DNA of 64,000 nt from an uncultured Clostridia bacterium (GTDB lineage Bacteria > Bacillota > Clostridia > Christensenellales > Pumilibacteraceae): assembly GCA_947066105.1 (NCBI GenBank), contig CAMSYM010000002.1, positions 1 through 64,000 of the forward strand, written 5' to 3'. Shown here one piece after another: positions 1 to 7,737 of the stretch. A program made the translations under genes and the position numbers. Under the pieces are notes generated by a model. It saw only the letters and a list, made by a program, of their open reading frames with translations, searched no databases and was not told the DNA's origin. Numbering within the stretch: position 1 is the stretch's first letter; each line of letters begins with the position of its first letter.

Positions 1-74
1 TATATCCATATCTCACTAGGCTACAAGTAGCCAAGTTCGCCCTTGCAGGGGGCAACTATTGCAGGAGGAACAAA
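1..74 (+). other. Region of inverted repeats upstream of the relaxase, possible oriT
   Basis: Two short inverted repeats precede the relaxase: GGCTAC/GTAGCC at 19-32 and GCCC/GGGC at about 39-52. They are followed by a strong AGGAGG Shine-Dalgarno at 63-68. MobV relaxases usually act on an oriT just upstream of their own gene, so this is the natural candidate. I cannot identify a nic site with confidence. The relaxase frame is open through this stretch to the window edge. Confidence 0.3.
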
Positions 75-77
75 ATT

Positions 78-1271
78 ATAAGTTATCAGGTAGTTAGAAT
101 AGAACAATTCAATAAAGGTAGTTTAGGCAAGATTGGCGGCGAAACTGAACGCACAAGCAAGCACCACCGCAACGAAGATATAGACGACGAGCGCACACCG
201 CTAAATCTCTATTTCAAGAAGTCGGAAGGCGGTCTTACCGCTCAATGGAAAAATACAATGAAAGAGCTAAACGCAACCTTCCGTGAAAAGAAAGACTCCA
301 CCGCTTTCGAGGGTATGATTATCACATCGGATACGGTGTTCTTTGAGCGGCTCGGTTGGAAGAAAGGCGAAGAAACACCGTATGCGGTAATGGAGTTTTT
401 CAACCGTTGTTATGAGTTCGCGTTGCAGGAAATCGGCTATAAAGGAACGGACAAAAACATATTGTCAGCCGTTATCCATTTGGACGAAACCACACCGCAC
501 TTACAGCTCTACTACATACCCGTCGTAGACACCGCCAAAAAGAAAGTCTATGAGAAAGGCGCGGACGGGAAAGTATTGCGGAACGAAAAAGGCTCGCCTA
601 TTCAAAAGAAAGACGAACACGGCAAAAGCGTTTACGAGTATGTACCGTTGGAACAACCGAAACTTTGCAGTTCGGACTTTTGGAGTGAACGCGGTGGACA
701 GTTATCCTACGGCAATATGCAGAATAGTTTTCACGAACAAATAGGCGTTCACTACGGTTTGGATCGCGGCGAAGTCGGAAGCAATAAAAAGCATACGACC
801 AAGTACCAATGGCAAAAGCAAAAACAGGAAGCCGAACTTGCAAGTCTTGAAGCGGAAAAAGTCCACGCCGAAGAAGTAATCGAGCAGGCGCAAACAGCCG
901 TTGCAACGAGAGATAAAGCGTTAGAAGAACTTAAACCGTTGCAGGGATATTTAGACGCTTTTCACGAAGCATTGAGCGGCGAGCTTCCGTTATCGCCTAC
1001 TAAGTTACGGAAGATGATTATCGGACTTACAACCGAGTATAAACGGCTGGAAGAAGAAAAGAAAATCACGGACAAAGACCGTGAAAACCTTTTCTCGGAA
1101 TTGCAGAAAGCCGAGCGTCGCATACCCGAATTAGAGAAGTACAAAGAGTTTGTCACTTTCGTAAACGAGTACGCGCCGGACAAGTTAGACGAAGCCAAGC
1201 GCACGGCAACCGAGCGCAAGAACGCACCGAAACCACCCGTTAAATCTACAAAGAATTGGTGGTCGAAGTAA
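78..1271 (+). CDS. MobV/Pre-type plasmid mobilization relaxase, start codon ATA or ATT
   Basis: This is a conjugative relaxase (Mob_Pre family) that would nick oriT and carry the strand during mobilization. The catalytic-type motif HLDETTPHLQ is at about residue 135. Motif I of the family (SKHHRNEDIDDERTPLN) lies at bases 156-206, upstream of the first ATG at 258, so the protein must start earlier. The frame is open to the window edge. AGGAGG at 63-68 is followed by ATT at 75 and ATA at 78, and translation from 78 gives I-SYQVVRIEQFNKGSL, matching the usual M-SYQVVR start of the family. No ATG, GTG or TTG is available near that site. The C-terminal third is charged and coiled-coil-like. The protein is about 397 residues. 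Either a rare start codon is used or the gene is silenced by an ATG-to-ATA change. Confidence 0.85.
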   Translation: MSYQVVRIEQFNKGSLGKIGGETERTSKHHRNEDIDDERTPLNLYFKKSEGGLTAQWKNTMKELNATFREKKDSTAFEGMIITSDTVFFERLGWKKGEETPYAVMEFFNRCYEFALQEIGYKGTDKNILSAVIHLDETTPHLQLYYIPVVDTAKKKVYEKGADGKVLRNEKGSPIQKKDEHGKSVYEYVPLEQPKLCSSDFWSERGGQLSYGNMQNSFHEQIGVHYGLDRGEVGSNKKHTTKYQWQKQKQEAELASLEAEKVHAEEVIEQAQTAVATRDKALEELKPLQGYLDAFHEALSGELPLSPTKLRKMIIGLTTEYKRLEEEKKITDKDRENLFSELQKAERRIPELEKYKEFVTFVNEYAPDKLDEAKRTATERKNAPKPPVKSTKNWWSK

Positions 1272-1386
1272 AAAATCATTAAATACCGTTCTACTACTCT
1301 ATCTGATTCCGTTGACAAGATACCTATAAAAGCGTATAATAAGAAAAAGGCGTGTCAATACGACATATATATTTACGGAGGGTATT

Positions 1387-1605
1387 ATGAAACCGAGAGC
1401 GGAAAAAGATAAGAACTACGAAGAACGGCACAGAGAAGAACGCAAAGCAAAGAGTTTGGTTTGGGGGACGAGCGTGCCGAGAAAACAGGCAGAAGAAATA
1501 AACGCATTTTTAATGAAGAACGGTTACACGAAAGTCCGTCTTATAGAAGCGGGATATAAAGTGTTATTGGAAGAAGCCGCTAAAAGAGAGAAAAACGGGC
1601 AGTAA
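1387..1605 (+). CDS. Small charged protein of the mobilizable element
   Basis: This 72-residue protein is rich in Lys, Glu and Arg. It has a good Shine-Dalgarno (ACGGAGGG) six bases before ATG. The first 25 residues are highly charged. The rest, including SVPRKQAEEINAFLMKNGYT, resembles the helix content of ribbon-helix-helix or other small accessory proteins found beside mobilization genes. I do not recognise a specific family. Its place between relaxase and recombinase suggests an accessory DNA-binding role or control of mobilization, which is inference only. Confidence 0.65.
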   Translation: MKPRAEKDKNYEERHREERKAKSLVWGTSVPRKQAEEINAFLMKNGYTKVRLIEAGYKVLLEEAAKREKNGQ

Positions 1606-1691
1606 CCGAAAAGCAAATTAACCTATGTGTTCTTCTTGCGGAACGGGAACAAATAACTTGAAACGCCCGATTTCAGACAAGGAGTACCATT

Positions 1692-1961
1692 ATTAAAACG
1701 AACAAAGCAAGACCTAAGGCAGATATACTGTCTTACTACTACGAACAAGAGAACGGCGCATTTGTAAGAAGCCGTGAAAAAGTTATCGGGAACACGGTTT
1801 ATACCGTTATATCCCGTGAAAAGTCAAACGCCGACGCTACGGCGTTCGACATTACAAAAAGACTAATCGAACGGAATATCGACGAAGCATTGAAACCGTC
1901 TGTTCGGTTATCTCATAAGCAATCGCTTGGAAGTTGCAATTCGGGAGGTAATAAACAATGA
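1692..1961 (+). CDS. TnpW-like small protein, start codon ATT
   Basis: An 89-residue frame ends in a TGA that overlaps the ATG of the recombinase (ATGA), so the two are translationally coupled. It reads KTNKARPKADILSYYYEQ, then REKVIGNTVYTVISREK, then an RLIERNI helix. The pattern 'I-G-x-T-x-Y-x-V followed by L-x-R-L-I' is typical of the TnpW family that precedes TnpX-type recombinases in Tn4451-like elements. There is no ATG, GTG or TTG start; AAGGAG at 1679-1684 is followed by ATT at 1689 and 1692. It would be missed by gene callers. Real coding is supported by the coupling and by the family resemblance, which I recall and have not searched. Confidence 0.6.
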   Translation: MKTNKARPKADILSYYYEQENGAFVRSREKVIGNTVYTVISREKSNADATAFDITKRLIERNIDEALKPSVRLSHKQSLGSCNSGGNKQ

Positions 1962-3625
1962 ATTTGCAACCGACAATTAAATATAAGAAAGTAAAAAGTG
2001 CAGAAGAACAATGGACGGCTTGCTATTGCAGACTGTCCTGCGACGACGATTTGGACGGCGATTCCAACAGTATCCGTAATCAGAAAATGCTGTTACAAAA
2101 GTATGCGGACGAAAACCGTTTGAGAAACATAAAGTTTTATGTGGACGACGGGTATTCGGGAAGCAACTTTGACCGCCCCGACTTCAAGCGTATGATGGAC
2201 GACGTGGACAACGGTAAAATATCTACCGTTATCGTCAAGGATATGTCGAGATTCGGCAGGGATCACATTCTTGTAGGCTACTACACGAAATATTATCTTG
2301 CCGAAGCCGACGTGCGGTTTATAGCAATCTACGACCAAGTGGACAGCGAAACTAATCCCGATGACGATATTACACCGTTCAAAAACATACTCAACGAAAT
2401 GTACGCCAAAGATTGCAGTAAGAAAATTAAGGCAGTTGTCCGTGCCAAAGGCAATTCGGGCAAGCACATTACGACGATACCGCCGCTCGGTTATAAGAAA
2501 AGCCCCGAAGATAAAGAGAAATGGATTATAGACGAGAAAGGCGCGGAAATCGTAAAAGAGATTTTCAAACTCTGTATTCAAGGTTACGGTCCGACGCAGA
2601 TAGCACGTATATTGACTGAACGAAAAGTTGAAACGCCCGTAATCTACTTTCACAATCACGGCTTATCCACGTCGTTGAAAATTCGGGAAGGCTCGGAAAT
2701 TTGGTCGCAACAAACGGTTTCGGGTATTCTTGAAAACTTGGAGTACACGGGTTGTACCGTAAACTTCAAGTCCTATAAGAAGTCATACAAGTCGAAACGA
2801 CGCATTGAATTGCCGAGAGAAGATTGGGTTATCTTCGAGAACACGCAGGAAGCAATCATAGACAAGCAGACTTTTGATACCGTTCAAAAGATACGCGAGA
2901 ACAAACGCCGTCCTACCGATATGGGCGAAATGAGTCCGCTGTCGGGAATGCTGTACTGCGCTGACTGCGGAAAGAAAATGTATCTTTGCAGGTGTACCAC
3001 TATGAAGCAAGCGGAATACTTTAACTGTTCGTCATATAGGAAGAACTTGAAGCGGACCTGCACTTCGCACCAAATTACGGTTAAAGCGATAACGGCAATC
3101 ATACAGGACGATTTGAAGCGTACAATTCACTTTGCCAAGAACCACAACGAAGAATTTTTACAGACCTTACGCAAGGACGCCGAAGCGAAAACCAAAAAGG
3201 AACTCAAAGAGAACCTACGCGAAATAGAAACTTCGGAAGAACGCATAGACAAGCTCGACAAGATTATAGAGAGCCTATACGAAGATAAGGTTACGGGTAA
3301 AATCTCGGAAGAACGGTATTTGAAAATGAGCGATACATACGAAGCCGAGCAAGCCACGCTGAAAGAGCGGGTTAAGACTTTGAAAGCTGAAATAGAGAAA
3401 GCCAAAGCGCAAGACGATAAAATTCTCGACTTTATGCTACTCATCTACAAGTACAGTAATTTTGAAGAACTCACGCCCGAAATTCTGCGTTCGTTCATTG
3501 ACAAGGTAATCGTCCACGAGAAAACGAAAATAAACGGACATTACAGACAGACCGTTGAAATAGTCTATAATTTCGTGGGCACAATCGAGCCGCAGTTCTT
3601 CGACGATGACGAAACCTACAACTGA
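1958..3625 (+). CDS. Large serine recombinase (TnpX-like integrase)
   Basis: This 555-residue site-specific recombinase excises and integrates the element. The N-terminal resolvase domain has the nucleophile serine in YCRLS (Ser27) and the active-site arginine motif SRFGRD at 97-102. A recombinase domain follows at about 160-300 (IPPLGYKKSPEDKEKW onward). A zinc ribbon has Cys334, Cys337, Cys356 and Cys368. A long coiled coil of about 395-490 is the segment that controls synapsis in this family. The length is normal. GGGAGG precedes the ATG, which overlaps the stop of the TnpW-like gene. The gene is intact, so the element may still move if its relaxase functions. Confidence 0.95.
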   Translation: MNLQPTIKYKKVKSAEEQWTACYCRLSCDDDLDGDSNSIRNQKMLLQKYADENRLRNIKFYVDDGYSGSNFDRPDFKRMMDDVDNGKISTVIVKDMSRFGRDHILVGYYTKYYLAEADVRFIAIYDQVDSETNPDDDITPFKNILNEMYAKDCSKKIKAVVRAKGNSGKHITTIPPLGYKKSPEDKEKWIIDEKGAEIVKEIFKLCIQGYGPTQIARILTERKVETPVIYFHNHGLSTSLKIREGSEIWSQQTVSGILENLEYTGCTVNFKSYKKSYKSKRRIELPREDWVIFENTQEAIIDKQTFDTVQKIRENKRRPTDMGEMSPLSGMLYCADCGKKMYLCRCTTMKQAEYFNCSSYRKNLKRTCTSHQITVKAITAIIQDDLKRTIHFAKNHNEEFLQTLRKDAEAKTKKELKENLREIETSEERIDKLDKIIESLYEDKVTGKISEERYLKMSDTYEAEQATLKERVKTLKAEIEKAKAQDDKILDFMLLIYKYSNFEELTPEILRSFIDKVIVHEKTKINGHYRQTVEIVYNFVGTIEPQFFDDDETYN

Positions 3626-3654
3626 CACAAGCAACTAAACCAAGACAAGAGAAA

Positions 3655-3677
3655 AGGCGTGGCTTCACGCCACGCCT
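3655..3677 (+). terminator. Hairpin after the recombinase
   Basis: A perfect 9-base stem AGGCGTGGC/GCCACGCCT with loop TTCAC lies 30 bases after the recombinase stop. It lacks a long T tract, so termination efficiency is uncertain. The sequence from here to 3800 holds no gene and includes a small dyad (CGTCCG/CGGACG, 3780-3801) at the 3' end of the next, convergent gene. Confidence 0.65.
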
Positions 3678-3801
3678 AATTCTCGTTCGCCTACGGCTTA
3701 CCTAATATTCCCTATGGGAATTACGGTAATGCGCGCTTGCCGTTTTTAACTGCCGTATTTTCGGTCGATGTTTTCGCGCCGTCCGCCGATGCGGTCGGAC
3801 G

Positions 3802-4407
3802 TTACACTGCGGGGAGCAACGCCTTGGCTTTGATCTTTTCGTCGAGCAACGACAAGCCCGACGCGCGTTTTACTATCTCGTCGGCGTTTTCTTGTGCGGA
3901 AAGCGAATACGCGCCGCGAACGAAGTTTGCGCCGAACACGTCTTCGGGTCGGCATAAAAGCGCCGTCCCCATAGAGCTTTTTTTAAAGTTAAGGCACAGA
4001 TACGTCTTGTTCTGCAACGACGTTACGGTAGTGTCGTAGCCTTTCATGCCCAGCGATTTGCCCAAGCTGTACGACGGCGCGGGCGTATTGCCGACGGCAT
4101 TCATGATCTCTATCTCGCGGCGCGGTGCTTTGCCTTCGTCGGTGAGCGAATCGAAGTCGTAGCCGTCGCGGCGCAACGCGCAAAGATACGGGAACACGTC
4201 GAGCGATACGAACGTCGCTTTTTTATTGACGAATTTACCGTACGCCAGTTTATTTGTGTTTACAGCCTGTTCGCGTATGTTCCAAAGTTTCATAAAACTC
4301 ACGCCGCTCAATTGCGACGCGGAAAAACCCGTTTCGTCCCAGAACGGGAGTATGCCGTATTTATCGACGGTTCGTATAAGATCGTCCGTTGTGTATATTT
4401 TTTCCAT
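3802..4407 (-). CDS. AlkZ-related (YcaQ-like) winged-helix family protein
   Basis: This 201-residue protein resembles the small 'AlkZ-related' proteins of Firmicutes, which share a fold with the crosslink-repair DNA glycosylase YcaQ/AlkZ. The shared pattern is YGILPFWDE, then a YGKF...ATF segment, RRDGYDFDSLTDEG, and a late KGYDTTVTSLQ. The family is known only by sequence, so a DNA glycosylase or DNA-binding role is inferred. I chose the ATG at 4407 because the promoter occupies 4414-4443 and rules out a longer start. The -10 box ends six bases before this ATG and there is no Shine-Dalgarno, so the message should be leaderless. It lies next to the end of the mobile element and converges with it. 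Confidence 0.7.
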   Translation of the reverse strand: MEKIYTTDDLIRTVDKYGILPFWDETGFSASQLSGVSFMKLWNIREQAVNTNKLAYGKFVNKKATFVSLDVFPYLCALRRDGYDFDSLTDEGKAPRREIEIMNAVGNTPAPSYSLGKSLGMKGYDTTVTSLQNKTYLCLNFKKSSMGTALLCRPEDVFGANFVRGAYSLSAQENADEIVKRASGLSLLDEKIKAKALLPAV

Positions 4408-4413
4408 GATAAC

Positions 4414-4443
4414 AGTATACAGTATTTTGTCTTGTTTTGTCAA
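4414..4443 (-). promoter_or_regulatory. Sigma-A promoter of the AlkZ-related gene (leaderless)
   Basis: On the minus strand TTGACA (4443-4438), an 18-base spacer and TATACT (4419-4414) are followed by six bases and then the ATG. The expected transcription start is at or next to the A of the start codon. Confidence 0.8.
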
Positions 4444-4490
4444 ATGCGCGCGAATGACGGCGTACGGGCAAAAGCCGCATATAATTACCG

Positions 4491-4519
4491 TTGACATGCT
4501 TTGCCGTTTATGTTAAAAT
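4491..4519 (+). promoter_or_regulatory. Sigma-A promoter of the DUF815 ATPase operon
   Basis: TTGACA at 4491-4496, a 17-base spacer and TAAAAT at 4514-4519. It is divergent from the AlkZ-related promoter. Transcription should start near 4526, giving a leader of about 22 bases with no clear Shine-Dalgarno before the ATG at 4548. Confidence 0.8.
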
Positions 4520-4547
4520 ACATTCACGGTATATAGCCGTTTATATT

Positions 4548-5708
4548 ATGGACGAAATTCAACTGCGTTACAACTCGATAAGCATATTTAACGACGCTGC
4601 GGCGGTATTGCGCCCGCTCGCGGAGCTTTGTTCGTGCGCCGAAACGTCAAGGCGCACGGAGCTTGCCGCGCGCATATTCCGCACCGTTGCGGAGTACGGT
4701 TGCGACACGACGGGCGAGCTTATAAAAACGCTCATACTGACTGACGACAACGCGTTCAGCCGCGCGGTCGCGCACGGCGAGCGCATAACCGACAGGCTCA
4801 AAGCGCAGGTGCGTAACGAGCTTGTAACGTTCAAGCAGTTGTCGCTCGTCAAGCCCGACGATCTTATTGCCGACGAAGTCAAGGATTTCTTTCCGAAGTT
4901 CGGGTACGGCGGCATGACCGTGTCGTACGAAAAGCTGGTCGCGTTTTATGCGGTAAACGGTTGCGGCCGTATAGCCGCGGGCAGTGCGTTCGCGTACCGC
5001 GACGGCGAGCTTACGCCCGTCGAGTGCGGCGACGTGCGGCTGTCCGATATAAAAAACTACTCGGAAGAAAAAGCAGAGATAGTTCGCAATACCGAAAACT
5101 TTATCGCGGGCTTGCCGGCGTTCCACACGTTGCTGTACGGCGACAGAGGTACGGGCAAGTCCACCACCGTGCGCGCGGTCGCGCACGAGTACCGCAATAA
5201 ATTAAAGGTCGTCGAACTTGCCCGCGGCGAGCTGAGCAGACTGCCCAAGCTCCGCGCGGAACTCGGCGGGTTCAAGCAGAAATTCATTCTGTTTATCGAC
5301 GATCTCGTATTCGACGGCGACGACGTGGGCGCGGATGAATTCAAGACGGCGCTCGAAGGCTCGCTGGACGCGCCCGCGGGCAATACGCTGATATACTGCA
5401 CGTCCAACCGCCGTCATTTGTATAAGGAAACGGACAAGCAAAACGTCGCGCGGCGTAGCGACGACGTACAGGCGGAGCTTGCGCTGTTCGACAGGTTCGG
5501 GCTAGTGATAACGTATATCAACCCCGACAAAGACGGTTTTGTGGATATTTTAAAGCAAATACTTCGTTCGCGCTCGATCAAGTGGCACGACGAGTATGCG
5601 GCGATCGCCGAGCTTGCCGCGCTCAAAAAGGGCGGGCGCAGTCCGCGCGCCGCCAAGCAGATCGCCGACCTTATAGAAAGCAATTATGCGGAAAGCAGGT
5701 GCGAGTGA
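4548..5708 (+). CDS. DUF815-family AAA ATPase
   Basis: This 386-residue protein of the DUF815 ATP-binding family has Walker A GDRGTGKS at about 198-205, Walker B FILFIDDLVF at about 246-255, and a sensor-like segment LIYCTSNRRHLYKE. The C-terminal motif GRSPRAAKQIADLI is typical of the family. The family's cellular role is not established; it resembles DnaC/RuvB-like AAA modules. I start at 4548 because the promoter covers 4491-4519, which excludes the upstream in-frame TTG at 4491. The stop codon overlaps the ATG of the permease by one base (TGATG), so the ATPase and permease are made together. Confidence 0.85.
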   Translation: MDEIQLRYNSISIFNDAAAVLRPLAELCSCAETSRRTELAARIFRTVAEYGCDTTGELIKTLILTDDNAFSRAVAHGERITDRLKAQVRNELVTFKQLSLVKPDDLIADEVKDFFPKFGYGGMTVSYEKLVAFYAVNGCGRIAAGSAFAYRDGELTPVECGDVRLSDIKNYSEEKAEIVRNTENFIAGLPAFHTLLYGDRGTGKSTTVRAVAHEYRNKLKVVELARGELSRLPKLRAELGGFKQKFILFIDDLVFDGDDVGADEFKTALEGSLDAPAGNTLIYCTSNRRHLYKETDKQNVARRSDDVQAELALFDRFGLVITYINPDKDGFVDILKQILRSRSIKWHDEYAAIAELAALKKGGRSPRAAKQIADLIESNYAESRCE

Positions 5709-6742
5709 TGGGCGAAGTTTTTTTAGACGCGTTTTTGGATACGCTCAAAATCCTGCCGTTTCTGCTCATAATGAATTTTCTGATAGAAATACTCGAATAC
5801 AGATCGAACGGGTTAAAGGCGAACAGGATATTAAAGGGCGGGCTTGCGCCGCTCATCGGTACGGCGGTGGGCGTAGTGCCGCAGTGCGGGTTTTCCGTGG
5901 TCGCGACCGAGCTGTACGGCAAGCGCAAGATCGCGCTCGGCACGATCCTTGCCGTGTATATAGCAACGTCCGACGAGGCTTTGCCCATCATGCTGTCCAG
6001 CTACGACGGCATCGTCAAAGTTTTGCCAGTGCTGATAATAAAGATCGTGTTTGCGCTCGTCGTCGGATATTCGGTTTTCGGCGTCGAAAAGCTTATCGAG
6101 CGGTATAAAAAAGTGCCTGTCGTGCTCGGCGCGAAAGCCGATACGCTTGAATACGGCAAAGCCGAAGTCGATGCGGGGCAAAACGGCGCGCACGAGCATG
6201 AGCATGAACATATGCACAGTCATGCAAGCGACGTTTACGCCGAAAAACACGCGGAGCATGCGCATATCCACGGCTGTCATCGCCACGCGTTGGAAGAGGA
6301 CGCGCCGCTCGACGGCAACGCAACGCGTAAGCAAAAGGCGGCGCGGGTTTGGCGGCTTTATATAAAGCACCCGCTGTTGCATACCGCGACGGTGATATTG
6401 TTTATATTCATAGTCACCGCGGCGTTCGGCTTGGCGGTGTATTACGTCGGCGCGGATAAGCTTGCGGCGTTTATCGGCTCGACGGGGTATTTTCAGCCGT
6501 TGCTCGCCGGCATAGTGGGGCTTATACCTAATTGCGCCGCGTCCGTCGTGCTTACCGAGCTGTACGTAGTAGGCGGACTGAATTTAGGCGGCGCGATAGC
6601 GGGGCTGTCCGTCGGCGCGGGCATAGGCTATGCCGTGCTCATCAAACAAAACCGCCCCGTTAAAAACACCGTGCTTATAATCGTCCTTATGTTTTCGCTG
6701 TCCGTCACGCTCGGCACGGTCATAACCGCGCTGGGCTTTTAA
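5708..6742 (+). CDS. ArsP_2-type permease, putative heavy-metal exporter with His-rich loop
   Basis: This 344-residue polytopic membrane protein has two similar halves. Each carries a membrane motif around a conserved cysteine: GVVPQCGFSVVATELY near residue 55, and IPNCAASVVLTELY in the second half. This matches the two-fold repeated '10TM heavy-metal exporter' family (ArsP_2, also annotated as arsenic efflux or manganese transporter). Between the halves, residues about 162-193 form a His-rich cytoplasmic or periplasmic loop (HEHEHEHMHSH, HAEHAHIHGCHRH). This is a likely metal-binding sensor. The substrate is unknown; the loop argues for a divalent metal rather than an oxyanion. It overlaps the upstream ATPase gene by one base, an association whose meaning is unclear. 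Confidence 0.8.
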   Translation: MGEVFLDAFLDTLKILPFLLIMNFLIEILEYRSNGLKANRILKGGLAPLIGTAVGVVPQCGFSVVATELYGKRKIALGTILAVYIATSDEALPIMLSSYDGIVKVLPVLIIKIVFALVVGYSVFGVEKLIERYKKVPVVLGAKADTLEYGKAEVDAGQNGAHEHEHEHMHSHASDVYAEKHAEHAHIHGCHRHALEEDAPLDGNATRKQKAARVWRLYIKHPLLHTATVILFIFIVTAAFGLAVYYVGADKLAAFIGSTGYFQPLLAGIVGLIPNCAASVVLTELYVVGGLNLGGAIAGLSVGAGIGYAVLIKQNRPVKNTVLIIVLMFSLSVTLGTVITALGF

Positions 6743-6780
6743 CGGCGCGTTATGCGATACGTAAAGCAATATAAACAGGT

Positions 6781-7032
6781 TTAAAAGTCGAGATCGCTCA
6801 ACAGCTCGCCGAGCCGCTCAACGTCTGCCATAACGCCGTCGATACGTTGCGGCGAAAGATCGTCCGCAATGACGCGCCTTTGCCAGTTTTCGCAACTGTC
6901 GTCGCGCGTTGTAATGCTATTGCGTACCGTGCAATAAAATCTTTTGTTCGGATATTTTCTGTACTCGAATCTGTACAGTCGTTTGCAATTATTGCATTGT
7001 TCGCAAACGTGAGATATCATGTTGTTATTCAA
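6781..7032 (-). CDS. Small Cys-rich protein, second of a paralogous pair
   Basis: About 80 residues with a metal-site-like pattern: C-x2-C-x2-C near the start (VCEQCNNCKRLY), then YCTVRN, then DDSCENW, and a charged helical C-terminus (DVERLGELLSDLDF). It overlaps or abuts the upstream gene, whose stop is at 7025. A TTG at 7032 has GGAG ten bases upstream; an ATG at 7020 lacks a ribosome site, and a longer in-frame TTG start lies at 7053. It shares the Cys spacing and the helical tail with its neighbour, so the two are probably ancient duplicates. I do not recognise a named family. A zinc-binding role is inferred. Confidence 0.6.
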   Translation of the reverse strand: MNNNMISHVCEQCNNCKRLYRFEYRKYPNKRFYCTVRNSITTRDDSCENWQRRVIADDLSPQRIDGVMADVERLGELLSDLDF

Positions 7033-7291
7033 GTTCGATATACTCCGATTCAAGCGATAAGCGCAATGCGCTCAGTTCGGTCAGCAGGTCGTTAAGCGCG
7101 TGTCGTATCAAAAGAACGTGTCGTCTGCGCGGCGTTTTGTGTTCGTAACTTTCGCAACCGTCGTAAGTGTTTATAAATATGCGTTTCTTTTTACACAGTC
7201 CGCAAGTAGATTTTTCAAAGTGCGTAACGCCCTTTGTATAATATCTGTCGAAATATTCGCAAAGACCGCATCTGTTACTTTTGTTTTCCAT
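7025..7291 (-). CDS. Small Cys-rich protein, first of a paralogous pair
   Basis: This 88-residue protein has three Cys groups: CGLCEYFDRYY, then STCGLCKKKRIF, then DGCESYEHK, followed by a predicted helix LLTELSALRLSLESEY. The start ATG at 7291 has GGAG eight bases upstream. The Cys pairs resemble a small zinc ribbon. It leads a two-gene minus-strand operon transcribed away from a XRE regulator, with an operator placed in its promoter. The function is unknown. The arrangement suggests that the XRE protein represses this pair. Confidence 0.65.
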   Translation of the reverse strand: MENKSNRCGLCEYFDRYYTKGVTHFEKSTCGLCKKKRIFINTYDGCESYEHKTPRRRHVLLIRHALNDLLTELSALRLSLESEYIELE

Positions 7292-7380
7292 TGGTTTTTC
7301 TCCGTTTAATGTTATTTTAGTGGAAAATATTGCGTTGCCCGTATGAATATTCTATCATAGGCTTTTTAGATTTTCATGAT

Positions 7381-7466
7381 TTCTACATTATTGTAGAATA
7401 CTAACGCTTGTTTTCAATAATACCACACAAATATGTGTAAGTCAAGCAAATCACACATTTTTGTGT
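7381..7466. promoter_or_regulatory. Divergent control region with three related dyads and a minus-strand promoter
   Basis: The minus-strand promoter for the Cys-rich pair is TTGACT (7445-7440), 17 bases, TATTAT (7422-7417). Its spacer contains the dyad ACACA-N4-TGTGT (7425-7438). A second ACACA-N4-TGTGT lies at 7453-7466, 23 bases before the XRE start. A third, TTCTACA-N4-TGTAGAA (7381-7398), lies in the expected leader of the Cys-rich operon. Dyad centres are 42 and 28 bases apart. Such dyads are typical operators for a dimeric XRE repressor, and placement between -35 and -10 would block polymerase directly. Confidence 0.75.
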
Positions 7467-7488
7467 TAAATTTTTATTGAGGTGATTT

Positions 7489-7707
7489 ATGTGCGATTAT
7501 GGAAATGAGTTTAAATTTCATAGGCAAAAAGCGAATTTAGGTCAATCGGAATTGGCAATACTGATCGGAACTTCTCAACAAAATATAAGCCGTTGGGAAA
7601 AAGGAGAAGTAGAACCGAGTATTTCTTTTTGCGTGCGGTTAGCCGATTATTACGGAATAACACTGGACGAATTGATTGGCAGAGATATCAATTCGAGTAA
7701 GAAGTAG
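7489..7707 (+). CDS. XRE-family transcriptional regulator
   Basis: This is a 72-residue single-domain Cro/cI-type helix-turn-helix protein. LGQSELAILIGTSQQNISRWEKGEVEPS is the classic HTH_3 core, followed by LADYYGITLDELIGR. There is no partner domain. GAGGTGA precedes the ATG by about four bases. It is divergent from the Cys-rich pair, and two ACACA-N4-TGTGT operators sit in the shared region, so it probably represses both itself and the pair. Its A/T-rich codon use differs from the neighbouring host genes, which hints at separate acquisition. Confidence 0.9.
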   Translation: MCDYGNEFKFHRQKANLGQSELAILIGTSQQNISRWEKGEVEPSISFCVRLADYYGITLDELIGRDINSSKK

Positions 7708-7737
7708 ATTTTTCATAATAAGCGTATCGCAATGACT

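Larger units (their letters stand above)
1..3725 (+). mobile_element. Integrative mobilizable element, right part (relaxase, TnpW-like, TnpX-like recombinase)
   Basis: This block carries a MobV/Pre-type relaxase, two small proteins and a large serine recombinase, all on the plus strand. That is the gene set of Tn4451-like mobilizable elements, which integrate with a serine recombinase and are transferred by a helper conjugative system. The block is richer in A and T than the host genes after 3.8 kb, which points to transfer. The left end lies outside the window. The right end must fall between the recombinase terminator (about 3677) and the stop codon of the host AlkZ-related gene at 3802; 3725 is only an estimate. 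No attachment-site duplication could be identified from one end. Confidence 0.7.

Noticed and set aside
5831-6382. Long antisense and shifted frames over dnaX, the permease, metG, the ABC genes and the GH3 genes
   Set aside because: High G/C at third codon positions keeps shadow frames open. The products are Arg/His/Ala-rich, lack motifs and overlap genes with clear family signatures.
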